Shown here piece after piece: positions 1 through 12,929 of a stretch of DNA of 64,000 bases. A model generated the notes under the pieces. That model made no database searches, was not told the origin of the DNA, and saw only the letters and a program-made list of their open reading frames with translations. The stretch's first letter is position 1, and every line of letters begins with the position of its first letter. The position numbers and the translations under genes are program-made. This DNA comes from Ficedula albicollis (Eukaryota > Chordata > Aves > Passeriformes > Muscicapidae), in the NCBI RefSeq assembly GCF_000247815.1, contig NC_021673.1, positions 1-64,000 of the forward strand, read 5' to 3'.

Positions 1-780
1 CTTCAAAAAATCCTCCTAAATGAATGCCCCCAAAAAACCCCGACCAAAACTAAAAGAACCCGTCTCTAACCAAAAAATAAACCCTCCCCCCTTTAAATAA
101 AAATATATTAATATTTATGTTCATATTTATAATCTATACATATTTTATATATTCATTTAAGGTTGCATTATAATATATATACAATATTATTTTTATTATT
201 TATTGTACACAATCTTTATATTGCTAAAATTTCTATTTTATGTATATCTACATCTTTATATATGTGTATGTTTCTAATATTATTTAAAAGCTCCACCTCT
301 ATCCAAATACAAACAAAAAAACCCTTTAAACTATATTTAAAATATTTTTCATATTTATATCTGTAATTCATATATCTATATTATGAATATAAGCATATAT
401 GTAATATTATTTATATCCTACATATATTTATCTGTATATTTATACATATACTTACATATATTCATATATGCAAACACTTCTAATTATATGTCTTTATATA
501 CTTATTGCATATTTGTGTATTTATTTTATTTATATTAATTATAAAAGTTTGCCTTTACCAAATATAACCAATAAAATATTTAAACTATATATAATATTTT
601 CATATTTCTATGTTCATATTTATAAGTTATATTCATACACTACATATTATATTTGCATTATTTATATATTTTATATTTTATTTTTATATATTTATATTTC
701 ATATAAATTTGTTACTTGTATTTGTTTATATTATATATTTATATAAATATTATTATTTTTATTTTCTATTTAGATTATCT
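1..780. repeat. AT-rich, diverged repeat-like tract
   Basis: Very AT-rich with many TATA and ATATTT words. A recurring segment of the form CTTTAAA...ATATT...CATATTTAT appears near 90-140, 320-370 and 575-632, suggesting a diverged tandem repeat with a period of roughly 230-255 bases. The small open frames here are rich in Ile, Tyr, Leu and Phe because of composition and are not taken as genes. The repeat class is not recognised. Confidence 0.5.
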
Positions 781-1513
781 GTTAAGATGACTTATTTAAA
801 GTAGGCCACATGTATTTGCTCCTTAAACTTGATACCATACTGACTGAAGTTTACAAATTGCATAGAATCAAGGGTTCTTTAAATGATAAATCAGTGTGGG
901 CTTACTGCAGTGGCACTTTAAGTTACAATGCTGAACTGAAATATTGGATGGAATAAAGGAACAGAAGTGGAGGCACCTGGTTGTACTTGGTGACAAGGTT
1001 ATTTTGTATTATTTTGTATTTTTGTACTCCTGTAATTGGTACAGCTAAGTCCTTTGAGACTGTGCATTTGTAACTTGACATGCATCTGAACTTTAGATGA
1101 ACTGTCAGCACCAAAATTATTTTCTATTTCTAGATTAGCATTTTATTTCTTTCGGTGAATTTCTATTCACTCCTGCTGCAAATCAATTTTTTTGCTAGTA
1201 TAGTGCATCACTTGTGAGTTTTCTTCTTTCTTCAATGACATTTTCCTTCTTCCAGTCTTAAACCTTCCATGGCACTATTTGTACTATTGCTTACAGACAT
1301 TATTTGTGTGTTCCAATACACCTGTATTACTTTTCCTGACTTGACCCTGCTTCTCCCAAGCAGGAAGCTGTGAGTTGTGGTGACATCTTATTAAAATATT
1401 ATAATACAAGTTTTCAATCTTGTTTTTCTGTGATTATAACATTTGCAACCACTAGTGCTCCAATATATTAAAAAGGATTCAAACTTTTTTTTGCATACCG
1501 TGTAGCCCCATGC
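781..1513. other. Non-coding DNA, nothing recognised
   Basis: Ordinary AT-leaning sequence between the AT-rich tract and the GC-rich block. I see no exon, splice-flanked open frame or known repeat. Confidence 0.5.
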
Positions 1514-1561
1514 ATGTGGAATATGCTACTATCATTTTTTGGTTTTGAAACAAAAAAAAAA

Positions 1562-1581
1562 GGGGGGGGGGGGGGGGGGGG
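1562..1581. repeat. 20-base G run after an A run
   Basis: Twenty G directly after a run of A. It sits at the junction between AT-rich DNA on the left and a GC-rich block on the right. It may be a real short homopolymer or a small version of the artefact seen elsewhere in the window. Confidence 0.8.
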
Positions 1582-2330
1582 CTGGGCCCCTCTGGGGGAT
1601 GGCACCCGGCACGACCCCCCCATTCCGCACTCACCTGCTCCTTCGCCGCAGCGTGGCTCCCTCTCCTCGGGACCCTGGGGTGCCCCAAATGACATGGGAG
1701 CCCCCGAGTCTCCACCCGCTCCCCCCCTCAGCCTTTTTTCCTCACCCCCAAAGAAGGCACAGAAGGACTCCATTTGCCCCGGGCAGGAGCACCGCACTTT
1801 ATTCGAACCCTTCCCCCGGTCCGTCCCCCCCAAAAAGGGCCTCTGCTCGCACAAGGAACGGGGGGCAGCCCAGAAGTTCCCCAGCCCCGCAGACAGAGGC
1901 GACAAGAGGCAGAAAGAACAGCCCCCAGAAGTTCCTCCTCAGCCCGCAGACACAGGCGACGAGAGGCAGAAAGAGGGAGTGCCAGCAGAGAGAACACAGG
2001 AAGAAAAATTAAGATGAAGGCGCAGGATGAAATGAAAATAAAAAACCAAAAAACCAAAAACCCAAAAACCAAAAACAACTGGGATGCTGGATGAGCGGCA
2101 CACAGAGAGGGATAAAAAAGGAACAGAGACAGTAAAAGGGACACACCCATGGGGACCAATGGCACGGGGAGCTCCACAGAGCCACAGAGAATAAAACATG
2201 AACACGAGAGACGCAGTGAGAAGGACACAGAACAAGACACAGCGCCAAACACACAGCAAGCACTGAGGGATACAGAGACAAAGACGGAAACAAGAACTCA
2301 GAGAGGAAATGACCACGGCACGTGCCGGGG
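1582..2330. other. GC-rich block of unknown nature
   Basis: This block is sharply different from its surroundings. The left half is C-rich on the + strand and the right half is purine-rich (AGAGACA-type words). It contains an imperfect tandem pair of about 55 bases (1869-1923 and 1924-1977) and an A-rich AAAACC-type repeat (2033-2081). AATAAA motifs occur on both strands (for example the complement near 1795-1801, and + near 2191). Several overlapping open frames exist on both strands, but none resembles a known protein. It could be part of a GC-rich gene end or an unclassified repeat; I cannot decide. Confidence 0.4.
1869..1977. repeat. Imperfect tandem repeat, two copies of about 55 bp
   Basis: CAGAAGTTCC recurs at 1871 and 1926, and each copy continues through a CAGCC...GCAGACA, GGCGAC and AGAGGCAGAAAGA pattern. 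The two copies differ by several substitutions. Confidence 0.75.
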
Positions 2331-2399
2331 CATGGAAAGATGGGTTATATACAAATACATATATATTTATTATAAACAAGTTATACATCTATAAACAAG

Positions 2400-5300
2400 T
2401 GTCAAGACTTCTTCCAAGTTTCTCTCCAACCATTTGTACATGAAAGTCCATGATTTTTCTGCTTCCTTCTGGAAAAATGAAATTATTCTTCAGCTGCGGA
2501 GAGGTCCCCGTCCAGCCTGAGCACCCGAGGAAAAACTATCTCCACCCTGTGCTACACGAAGAGCTTTTCTAGGTGAAAGAACTGAAAGAGGCTTGGCATA
2601 GAGCATTTTTTTTTCCTGGAATAAGAACACAGGCAGATGCAGCAGCTTGTCAGGACACACTGCGCTCTCTTCTCCAAATACAACTCTGCGCTCCTTTGCA
2701 AACGGCCTCAGCCACGTGGTTTTCTCCAGGAGAAATTAAGGAATTGCTCATGGCGGTTTCGAGATTATGTTATCAGAAATGAAAGAAAGTAAATAAGGAA
2801 TATTCCCAGCAAGAGCCTTTGGGACCTTCTGGGCTGAACTGGGAAAGGGACATTGATTCCCTGCAGTGCAAATACACAACCACTCCCAACACAAAGCAAA
2901 GATGTCAAGTGGAGTCTGACAGCACCACTCTGACCTCGTTGTCATTCTTTTTTTCAGTGACTTTTGCAATCTAACTCTGAAGCTGATAAACCACAATGTT
3001 CCCCAGCGCTGGAACAAAACAATATTCCCAGCCAAATCGACAATGGACAGCTGGCAGGGGTCTCCTCTTCAGAAGCTCCAGCCTCGATATGGAACTACAA
3101 TGACATATTACACATAGTAGAAGAAACTCCATTTGATTTTTTACTGGAAGTGGCATCCACCTATTTGCTACCACAGTGGAGATGGTGACTGTGTAATTCC
3201 GACACCACCTCTCAGCACCCAAGCTTTAGCTCTAGGCTGCCCGTGAAAGGAACCAGACCACTCACACGAAAAGGATTTCTCACTTATTGAGTATGAAATG
3301 GCTGAATGTCGAATCTAGCGAAAAAAGGAGTTCACAAGAAAGATCTAAGACAAAACAGTTCTCACCTTTGTCATATCCCATTAACACCTGCAAATGTTTG
3401 CCTGTCTTGTGTGTGCATTCACAAGTGAAGAGAAATCCAAACACTAGAGATCATTATCAGGAGCAGGAAGAAACCAAGGTACCCGTCTTCATTAAGACAC
3501 ATCAGGTTGGTGCACCAGATACAAAGAAACAAAGTATTTATTGTCAAAGACTCTTCTATGAATCACTCGAATCACTGAGCATCATACAATGGAAGTGGTG
3601 GCTACAGAGTAGAGGGAGTCTCTCTCTTCCCCCTATTCTTCATACACGTATTTGCTCACTCTCACAAACCCACAGTTGCATTTTTAAAATGGAGTTCCTC
3701 TCTTCAGCGAGTTTGGAAAAGATGCTTATAATACAGGATCTGGCAGAACAGATATATCCTATTAAATAACAGAGCAGTTACAGAAAGGAGACGGCTTTCT
3801 TTAGGAAAAAGAGCCTTCTTTCCTTCTTTATCTTTTTGCATTGCCATAGAAGAGCTCTTCACACACAAAACCAGGCCAACAACCCTGATTAGCTAATACC
3901 TGATTAGCATTTTGGCAAAACTAGGAGCCCTAGGATACGCACCAGTATCGATTTATACACTAATATTTTCACTTGGCTTCCACAGGATAAGTTCTAAACA
4001 ATGTGGTGTTAAAAACCTGCCAGCCGAGATGATGGCAGCTACCAGCCCTGCTATGTTGAACAGCTGAATCAACAGTGAAAATGCTTTGACAGTGTCTCAG
4101 AATTATTTGCAAAACTTTTGTTTCTGTCCTTGGCCCCCACTTCCCAGGCTACACCTCGACCGAGACTGTCTCTCTTCTCCCATGTGCCCTCGGTGTCCGC
4201 ACACACTCACCTGGGCTCTGCTGTTTCCAAGACTACTTTGCATGTTATCTCATGCTGTGTCTTACTGGCGCTTCAGTGGCACTCTGCTCCATTTTTACAT
4301 TTCCTTTCCCACTGTTGTATTCTCTTTATTCCACAACTGAACATTTGCTTCCCCTCCAATCTCTAAGAAACATCTGATCTGATTCCTGCCTCATGGCCGA
4401 CAACCCAGAAGATTAAAAAAAAACTCTGTTTCTAACCTGCCACATCAACACTTCTGCTCCAAGATACACTTCACTCCTATTGGTACTCCAGAATTCTGCT
4501 GAATTCTGTCTTTTCTAGTTTGATGCTATATTTTCCAACAATCTGTATTATCATCTATACATGAACTACTTCTATGCACAGAATGTTTTTTTGCAGTATG
4601 CATAGATTTGTATTTTACTGTGGCAACAGAAGACCCTGAAACATCTTCTTGTTATCTTATCTTGTTATCTTTTATACACTCAAAAAGACAACCATCCTGA
4701 ACTTAAAAAATTTTCTCATTCAGTTTGCCATAATTACCTGCCTGTAGGGCCATGACCTTTCATTTTCAATGCTCAAGCAACACTTGGTCTAGTTGCTTCC
4801 AGTATTGCTCCATTATTTCTCTTCAAATTTGTTTTGTAAACAAGCAAGCTCTTAGCTGCACCGATGGAACAAAGGACAAAATGTTTCTCTGTCGTGAGTA
4901 AAAGACCTGAACAGCTCCTGAGCACTGGAAAAAGGCATCAAAATCTTAAACCCCAGTTTAACCAAAGGAAAGACGCCTAACAGCTATTCATAAGACTCAC
5001 TGGTAGTGATGAGTCTTTTTTTATAGACGGTGGGATATACGAATTTACATTCTGGACTGCTGTCCCCAGTGCCATCTCCAGTGGCTGATTCATGCACACA
5101 CCCATTTCAGTATAATCCTGCTGCTTGACAGAGCTTCAGCCTTCAGCGATGCAGTTGTGGCACCAACACGACCTTAGTTTCACTAATTTGCTCTGAAAGC
5201 GACTTGGAAGCAGATCCATCCAATTAATTCTACAGAGGCTCTAAACCAGGCTGGACTCTAGCTTGTTTTCGGCCATGGCAAAACACTGGTATTGCTCTCA

Positions 5301-7080
5301 AATATCTGCCACTTCAGCAGGAAGGCTCTCAAATGCCAGAATTCCCTGGCAGACATTCTGCAGGCATCTGTCTCAGTCCCGTGCCCTTCTCATATCCCTG
5401 CATATCTTTCTCTGCTTTTCTTATTCCTGCAGACTGAGCACAGCCCCTGAATGTAGCTGCTCTGTTTGCCTCATACAAACAAGAGTTTTATACACTGAGC
5501 AGCATGCACACAGCAGCATAACAAATATGGAAGCACAGTAGCAGATGACCCCCACTGTTTTTCCCTTGTAATGCTTGCTTCTAGTCCAATTAGCAGAGTC
5601 CTAAATTAAGTAACATTTCAAGTCAATCACTGCGGCAGCCTCACAGCCCCTCAGTATAAGCAGTTCAAGACTGCAGGATTTCACATTTTACTGCGAAAAG
5701 AGGTTTTAACACAAAAGGGAAAAATTTCAAAAAGCCATTCCCAGCAAAAGGCCTCAGACAACAAGGTACTGCCATACTTTTTCTCACACCAACAGAGTGA
5801 GAGTACTGCCATCACAAAAATTCAAACAAAAGTAAATTTTCCAAGACATCTCTGAACACAACAGATGGACTAAAAGCTATGGCACTATTAATGTGAAAAC
5901 AAAGATATTAAATAAAGCGGTAAAGAGAAGACTATCTCTTCTGTGGCTGAACAGAAGAAACTTTTTAGTTAAACTATGAGAGAAATTGGCAAAGACAGTA
6001 GAAAGCACAACACTAGAGAAAAAATTAATTTATTCAGAAGAGCTGTCTTCCTTCCATACCACATGTAAATTTGATTCTCTTTCCAAGAAGTGAAAGAAAG
6101 GAGGTGAAAAGGAGTAACCAGAAGAGGATTTTGAGTGCCACATTAAACAGACAGAGTTATACTTTGGCACTAGGTTTTTGGACTAGAAATCATATTGGGC
6201 CTTTAATTACAACTCATCTGTGCACTACAAAAAATGAGGAGGGGAAGGATTTAAGGAAGATGTCGCTGCTTCCATGTGATTGTTCTATAAATTCCCATTG
6301 TCTGAATTTGTTGTACATTTACAAAGAAGATGATTTGCAAGGAATATGTGTTCTCTGTGCTATTTAAGGCTGATAGTGCTTTATAACTCAACAGCATCCA
6401 AAATAACCAGCATATATCATGTATGGGAGAGCTAAAAAATTCATAGGCAGTTCACATATGATCAAAATGTGAGACCAATCCAGGGACTCTGTTAACATCC
6501 TGAAGTAAAGGAAAAACTACCATGTGACATGAAGTTAAGCTTCTTGGATTCTACACCAAGAATTATGAAGTTATTTTCAGTGATGAACCCTACAGGCACA
6601 CAGAGAAACATTTAAACAATCTGTTATTTTACACATATACTTATTGTTAATGATCTGCTGTGTTAAAGGCAGGCATCAGCAAAGCACCGTTACATTATTT
6701 TAGTTTTCTCAGAATGTCTCATTTGTTGCTAATACCATGGATATTAAGGATGCATAAGAAACTCTTATCCCAGGGATGATTCGCTTTCTCTCAGAACAGT
6801 GCACGGATCACACCCCTCTAGTGATATGTGATTCAATCCACCTTTCACTGCTGGGACAAGGGGAAGAGAAGATATGCAGAAGAGATGGCCTGACTGTATG
6901 TTTTCCTTCCAGACGGGCTCTGCATTTCAGGATGCGAATGCTCCTAGTTTGCTCTTTCAGATGGTGAGATAGCTTCTTGCATTGGTGTAGCTGAAATAAA
7001 AACTCTCTTCAGGAATATAATGCATTCCACAACTGCAAGAAAGACTATCTTGTCTAATTCCAGATAAGCTACTGTTTGAA
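2400..7080. other. Sequence downstream of SMARCD3, no gene recognised
   Basis: About 4.7 kb of moderately AT-rich DNA. Open frames are short and resemble no protein I know. The part at roughly 3440-4060 has some LTR-like traits on the minus strand (complement AATAAA near 3535, short CT-rich tracts) but no clear ends. No convergent neighbour gene could be identified from coding sequence. Confidence 0.4.
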
Positions 7081-7487
7081 GTAGGGTAAGAACTGCATTT
7101 ATTTCTCTACATCTGTAGTCTCCTAGAACACCCATCTCAACCTCCCCCTCAGTGCCACCCATGATCTAAGCACATCCCATTAGGATTTGCCATGTAGTGT
7201 CTAACTGCCCACTAAAACTTCACAATGTGCATTGATGAGTGAACCTTTAGTCATCTTTTACACTGACACTTGTATGGTGCTATCTCTGGCATGGAATGGT
7301 TTGAGACATCCGTCCTGGGCAAGATTTTCAAGGGTCACTCTAAAGCTGGTGTTCTGACTGGTGTGTTGACAGCATGTTCTCATCCAGTCAGGAAGCAGGT
7401 CCATGTGTAACAGTGAGCTGAGTAACACTGACAAGTCCACTGGTTGGTTTGGTGGCCATGATGCCAATGGAATCTTGTGAGCAGTAC
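7081..7487 (-). other. SMARCD3: Probable SMARCD3 3' UTR with candidate poly(A) signal
   Basis: This lies immediately downstream of the expected stop. The complement of 7098-7103 is AATAAA, the nearest canonical poly(A) signal I found downstream of the stop, giving a 3' UTR of about 400 bases. The true end could lie further left; other AATAAA motifs occur on this strand (for example around 3535). The extent is inferred without transcript data. Confidence 0.4.
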
Positions 7488-7540
7488 TTATGTGTTGGCA
7501 CTCCCAGAGATTGTTCCAATTCCTGTCGGCGCTGCTGGAT
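7488..7540 (-). CDS. SMARCD3: SMARCD3 coding exon 13 (last, frameshifted at the C-terminus)
   Basis: This exon encodes residues 469-482, IQQRRQELEQSLGV, after the acceptor AG (complement of 7541-7542). The family ends here with Arg-Asn-Thr-stop. In the sequence as given, GTG is followed by CCA ACA CAT AAG, so the frame misses the stop and runs on to about 7388. The out-of-frame AAC ACA TAA (complement of 7488-7496) is exactly the expected Asn-Thr-stop, so one base appears to be missing at about 7496-7499. The exon's first 42 bases occur again at 8537-8578, on the other side of a 974-base G run. I infer that the frameshift and the duplication are assembly errors, not a real allele. Confidence 0.9.
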
Positions 7541-7562
7541 CTGAAAGAAAAAGACACACTGT
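7499..7562. repeat. 64-bp direct repeat, left copy (flank of G run)
   Basis: Identical to 8537-8600. It covers the start of SMARCD3 exon 13, its acceptor and part of the intron. After this copy the sequence goes directly into G; after the right copy it continues into normal intron. This is the signature of a negative-size gap. Confidence 0.95.
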
Positions 7563-8578
<1,016 letters not shown>

Positions 8579-8675
8579 CTGAAAGAAAAAGACACACTGT
8601 AAAGTTTAGCAGATTAAATTGCTCAGTGGCAGGAAATGCATTTATAAGTCAGCAGCGTGGATATTTCTTTCATAC

Positions 8676-8777
8676 CTTGCAGTAGAAATATCTGCTCACA
8701 GCTTCTTGAGACCACGGCTCGTGATAAAATTCAGCTCTGCGTTCTTCCTCCGGGTTTCCAACCACATCAGTCATCAC
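8676..8777 (-). CDS. SMARCD3: SMARCD3 coding exon 12
   Basis: This exon encodes residues 435-468 (34 codons, phase 0): [20 protein letters not shown] then [14 protein letters not shown]. Human differs mainly at VVGN (VAGN) and YHEP (YHQP). The acceptor AG is the complement of 8778-8779 and the donor GTATGA is at 8670-8675. The true intron 12 is only 97 bases (8579-8675) if the G run and duplicated flank further left are artefacts. Confidence 0.96.
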
Positions 8778-8941
8778 CTGTGACAAAAAAAAAAAATCAT
8801 TTTCCACCATAGCTCTTTTACTACACAGAGAAACTTTCAGATTTACCCAGAATGAAAATTTATCTACATTACACACAAAAATGGTCAGAACTGCTCTCAA
8901 AGCCCAAAGCAAATGGACAATGTGTGCTTACTGCCAAACAG

Positions 8942-9095
8942 GATCACAGAATGATCAAGTGGTTTGTGTTGGAAGGGACCTTTTAAGCGCATCTCATTCC
9001 ACCCCCTGCCATAGGCAGGGGCACCTTCAGGTCAGGTGTCCAAGATCAGATGCTCCAAGCCCTGTCCAGTCTGCCTCCAGGGACAGGGAAGCAGG
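8942..9095 (-). mobile_element. CR1 LINE fragment, 3' end
   Basis: It begins with GATCACAGAATG, the reverse complement of the CR1 3' terminus, and continues through GTGTTGGAAGGGACCTT and CACCTTCAGGTCAGG-type words typical of avian CR1 3' ends. It is 5'-truncated, in intron 11. Confidence 0.8.
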
Positions 9096-10049
9096 GGGTT
9101 AGAACCATTCATTTCTAAATAATTGAATTCTGATGACTAAATAGAATTCTGATGACTGTGTCTCCAGCATCACAGAACCACAGGTAAATATAGTTATTGG
9201 TATATTCTGGAAAGCAGTGTTGCGGAATCACAACTCTGATGCCAGCAGGGCAGAACATTAATAGAAAAGGCTCTTATGGGACTAGTTGTCGGTCAGGGAA
9301 AACTCTGAACAACTACTCCATGTATATAGCTAGAGAAGTTCCCCAACACCTTTGTTTGTAAGTTCCTCAAGTCTGAGTATGCTTTATTTAAACATACTTT
9401 CAGATGTCTGTCCCCTTTGAATACAATATAAATAATAATAACCATAATCTTAACAGTAGATTTTTGGAAGACTATTCACTTAACGATACGCATTTATAGA
9501 AGAAAGACACAATAATTTTACTAAAATAATTTCATGGATTCAATAATACAACTGATTTTGAGGCATTTCAGTTAAGGGCAGAAAATGTGAAACCTTATGA
9601 GGAGTAAATTATTAATTTTTGTTGCCAAACAACTGAACTTCTTTACATTCCATTTCTTGCATATCTCAAAGAAAAACTCAAGGACAGCTGATAAGATTAA
9701 ATTATGAACCAACACCTAGATTGTGTTCTCGTACTATAGGATGCTCCTACTGAGTTTTACACAGCTTTGAATTTACAGAATACATCAACAAAGCCCTGCA
9801 TTTTGAACTTACTGTCCAGCCACAAATTGACCTACCACTCCCATGAAACGCCACTGCTCCACTGGAATTGGAATACAACCTAAACTATCTTTCCTGAGTA
9901 CTGTCTACTCTGAGATTGCAGTAGTCCACTCATTGTCTGTCTGCCACCAACTATCAATCCTAGATGTTTGGCTATGCACTCTATGTACATTTAGGTAAAA
10001 TTCTTCCATTCTGGTTCCACTATTCATTCTTTTTCAAACCTTAGCTCAC

Positions 10050-10172
10050 CTTAAGATCCCTACTTTGGGACCGGAGAAGGTCTTGGATGTATCCTTTGGG
10101 ATCCTTGGAGAAACTCAGCATAAAATCACGTTGTATTTTTAGCTGATTTATGGACTCAATTGTCTCATGAAT
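10050..10172 (-). CDS. SMARCD3: SMARCD3 coding exon 11 (coiled-coil segment)
   Basis: This exon encodes residues 394-434 (41 codons, phase 0): [40 protein letters not shown], then K. The heptad-like spacing of hydrophobic residues fits the helical, coiled-coil region known in BAF60 proteins. The acceptor AG is the complement of 10173-10174 and the donor GTGAGC is at 10044-10049. Confidence 0.97.
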
Positions 10173-11215
10173 CTGACAGAAAAGAAACAAAGCAGATACT
10201 CTTTAATTTCTCCCATGCTCCAGTGACCATTGCGTCAGCTCCGTTACTATCTTTGTACTCCCAGAAATGTAAAAAGGTGACAATTCTACACTACAAACTT
10301 GTACAGCACTTCCTAGGGCTTTTTCAATTCATCAAGTAGCAACCTAACTACAATCCTGCCACTACATTTTGGTTTCACTTGTACTTCTGCAATACAAGTA
10401 TGAATAGGATTCTCCTTCACTTCATGCGCTGAACTCCTGCTCGGCATGCAGAACTAAGCCATGCCACTGTAAAATGTAATAATTCCCTGAGTAGAATCAC
10501 TCTGCCTGCCAAGACTGGGATCTTTCAGGAAAGGTGCTACACAAATATGCAGTAAGCAGTGCCCAGTACAAGAAAGCAGTTATTCCCCTGGTTACCATCA
10601 CCATCATAACATCTTCAATACCCTAATGTAATCCTAAAAAACTCTATAGAGTTTCCTGATCAAGTCCATGTCAAATGAATAGCCATGACTGCTAGACTTT
10701 TTCTTAAGAGAAAGTCTGTAAAAGTCACAATGGCTGCAAAAAGGAGAGCGTGAACAATGAGATATCATGAGTATGGAAGGTTTCTAGAAAATGAATCATA
10801 TCTTCACAAATATTATGGCAGAAATATTAACTAGCAGGGAAGAATGAAGACTGAAGAGGAGTTAGGATCCTATAATGGATAATATCAACAAGTATGAACA
10901 GGTAGAGGACAGTTCATGAATCATTTGCACATAAACATACACAAAAGCGAACATTTGCTACCCTGTTACTCTAACATTCTAATTTGAAATAGTAAACCTA
11001 TCTTGTTTAGCTTCATATATTCATCTCTTTTGCCCAAACAGCTAAGGTGACCAAGCATGTGGGAGAAAATTATTGTCCCCTGATCTGCTTAAGCCATCAA
11101 GGCCACCAGTGTAGGTACTACATGGTAACTTAAGAGAAGAGAGCTGCTGTCCATTTAAAATAATTCTTTCTTTGGGAAAATGGTGTGGCTGTGCAGAGTG
11201 AATTCCATTCGTGTA

Positions 11216-11702
11216 TGTTGAATTCTTAGGAGGGGACTCCATGGCAGGACAGCAAAGCAGTGCACAGAGGATAACAGGAGCAGCCCATGCCCATTCACCC
11301 AGCAGTTACTTCAGTAGTTTCACTGAACACAGCTTGCCCTGTGCTGTAGCAAACATTCAAAAAAGAGGCGACACAGACACGGGAAAAGGTGAGTGGGACT
11401 GGGAACAGAATAACCCTATGCATGCTGCTTGCAAGCTTATATAGGCTCGGAGCCGACTGACTGAGCAGCTGCCCTGCTGGAAAGGACCGTCCTCAAGAGC
11501 CATGACAGCAAAGACTGTTACCAGAATCCACTGCATTGCTGGTGCCCAGAGCCCCTTTAAAATTGCATGAAGACCTGAGTATAACATATTTGTTTGTATT
11601 AGCAGTAAACAAAGAGAACCTGGGCCTTGCTCTAAGAAGGTATTTTTCTTTATCTGTTTTCGACCCAAATCAGCCATTAACATGTGCCAGAACTGCCTAA
11701 CA
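11216..11702 (-). mobile_element. Candidate LTR in intron 10
   Basis: Read on the minus strand this stretch begins TGTTAGGCAG and ends TTCAACA, giving the TGTT...AACA ends common in LTRs. Near its middle it carries a TATATAAG box (complement of 11436-11443), followed by a GC-richer segment. Length is 487 bases. I see no target-site duplication and no obvious AATAAA, so this is a candidate only. Confidence 0.3.
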
Positions 11703-12255
11703 GCCCCTAGGACATGAACCCCTGAAACAGCCTGCAAAACCCACTACTGCCTTAAGACAGATATTATTATTTGAAGTGTACATGATCCTCTTCCACTAAC
11801 AGTTAAAACTGCAAAAATACTCCAAGTGATTTTCCTACCATGTATGTTGCATATTTCCACCTAACACACAGCCATGCTGCAGTTATGAAAACAAAACCCA
11901 TGCCTGAGGATGAGATTCTCCTAGCTTTGGCTTAGCAATTTGGCAAGATATCATGACTTCTCCATAAAAATTTAATAGGACAGTTCAGGTGGCTCTCAAG
12001 TATCAGCGGACTTGGTACACTACCTGTGAAACTCTATCACCTCAACAACCATGTTGCCTTGGATCAAATCCTAAGTGGGAATGCCATTCACCCTGATGTA
12101 TTCCCACTGCATTTGGCTGATTCATGCCTTGAAAGCACATGCCCTTAACAAGGCCCATCTCACAACATTACTGTCTTTGATGCATGACACCAAACCCACA
12201 TGAAGCTACACAATGAGTACATGGACCATGGGATACTTGCTTCTTGGGCTCATAC

Positions 12256-12391
12256 CTTGTTATCCAATGCTGTTATCTCCTGTTGGTTAGCTGTTGAGAG
12301 AAGAAAACTACTCATCTGGCCCTTTAATGGGTCTTCAACTTCTACATCTATGTCATAACAGGCCGTCTTCTTCTGATCGTTGGGGTCAACA
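12256..12391 (-). CDS. SMARCD3: SMARCD3 coding exon 10
   Basis: This exon encodes the split Ser348 and residues 349-393: [40 protein letters not shown], then ALDNK. The [14 protein letters not shown] block is conserved across the family. The acceptor AG is the complement of 12392-12393 and the donor GTATGA is at 12250-12255. Confidence 0.97.
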
Positions 12392-12929
12392 CTATGGAGA
12401 ATACAGCACAAGATCATGAGAACTGCCATAATGAATCAGCATGAATTTTAATCCAGCCCAGAATTCACTCTTCAATAAAGCCTGTTGCAGATGCTGTGAA
12501 AAAAGATTAAGAACATGGTATCTTTTTATATTTTCACATTCTGGTATATTCTATCATCTTTTTGTCAGTCAGATTTCAGACTTTTGAGCTGGGGCATTTG
12601 CCCAGACCATCAAATTTAATTTCTAACATCCTCCTGACACCTGTTACAGTAAATACCAGTATCATCCTTTGGCTTGTCCAGTCCTAAATTGATATTTAAT
12701 TTGCCAACGTTTAGACTTAACATTTACTTTATTGTTAAACTAAAGTTTTTTAGCAAGAAAACAGTCTTCAGTGCAGTAGTTGGTATATCAGAGTTGTCAC
12801 TTGCAATATAAAAATGCTGGCTTCTCAACCCTACCTGGGAAATGTGTGGGTTGTAGGTAGTACAACCTGCAGTAGGTAGTAAAAAAATTTACTCAGGATC
12901 TAAATGAACTTGACACACTCAGGGGAGTG

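Noticed and set aside
1728..2252. 174-codon minus-strand frame in the GC-rich block
   Set aside because: Leu/Ser/Phe-rich composition from a purine-rich opposite strand and an internal DNA repeat. No known family or splice support.
3440..4060. Possible LTR on the minus strand
   Set aside because: An AATAAA motif and CT-rich tracts are present, but no convincing TG...CA ends or target-site duplication.
1..7000. CHPF2 or another convergent neighbour gene
   Set aside because: No frame here resembles the expected protein, and frames are short and unrelated.
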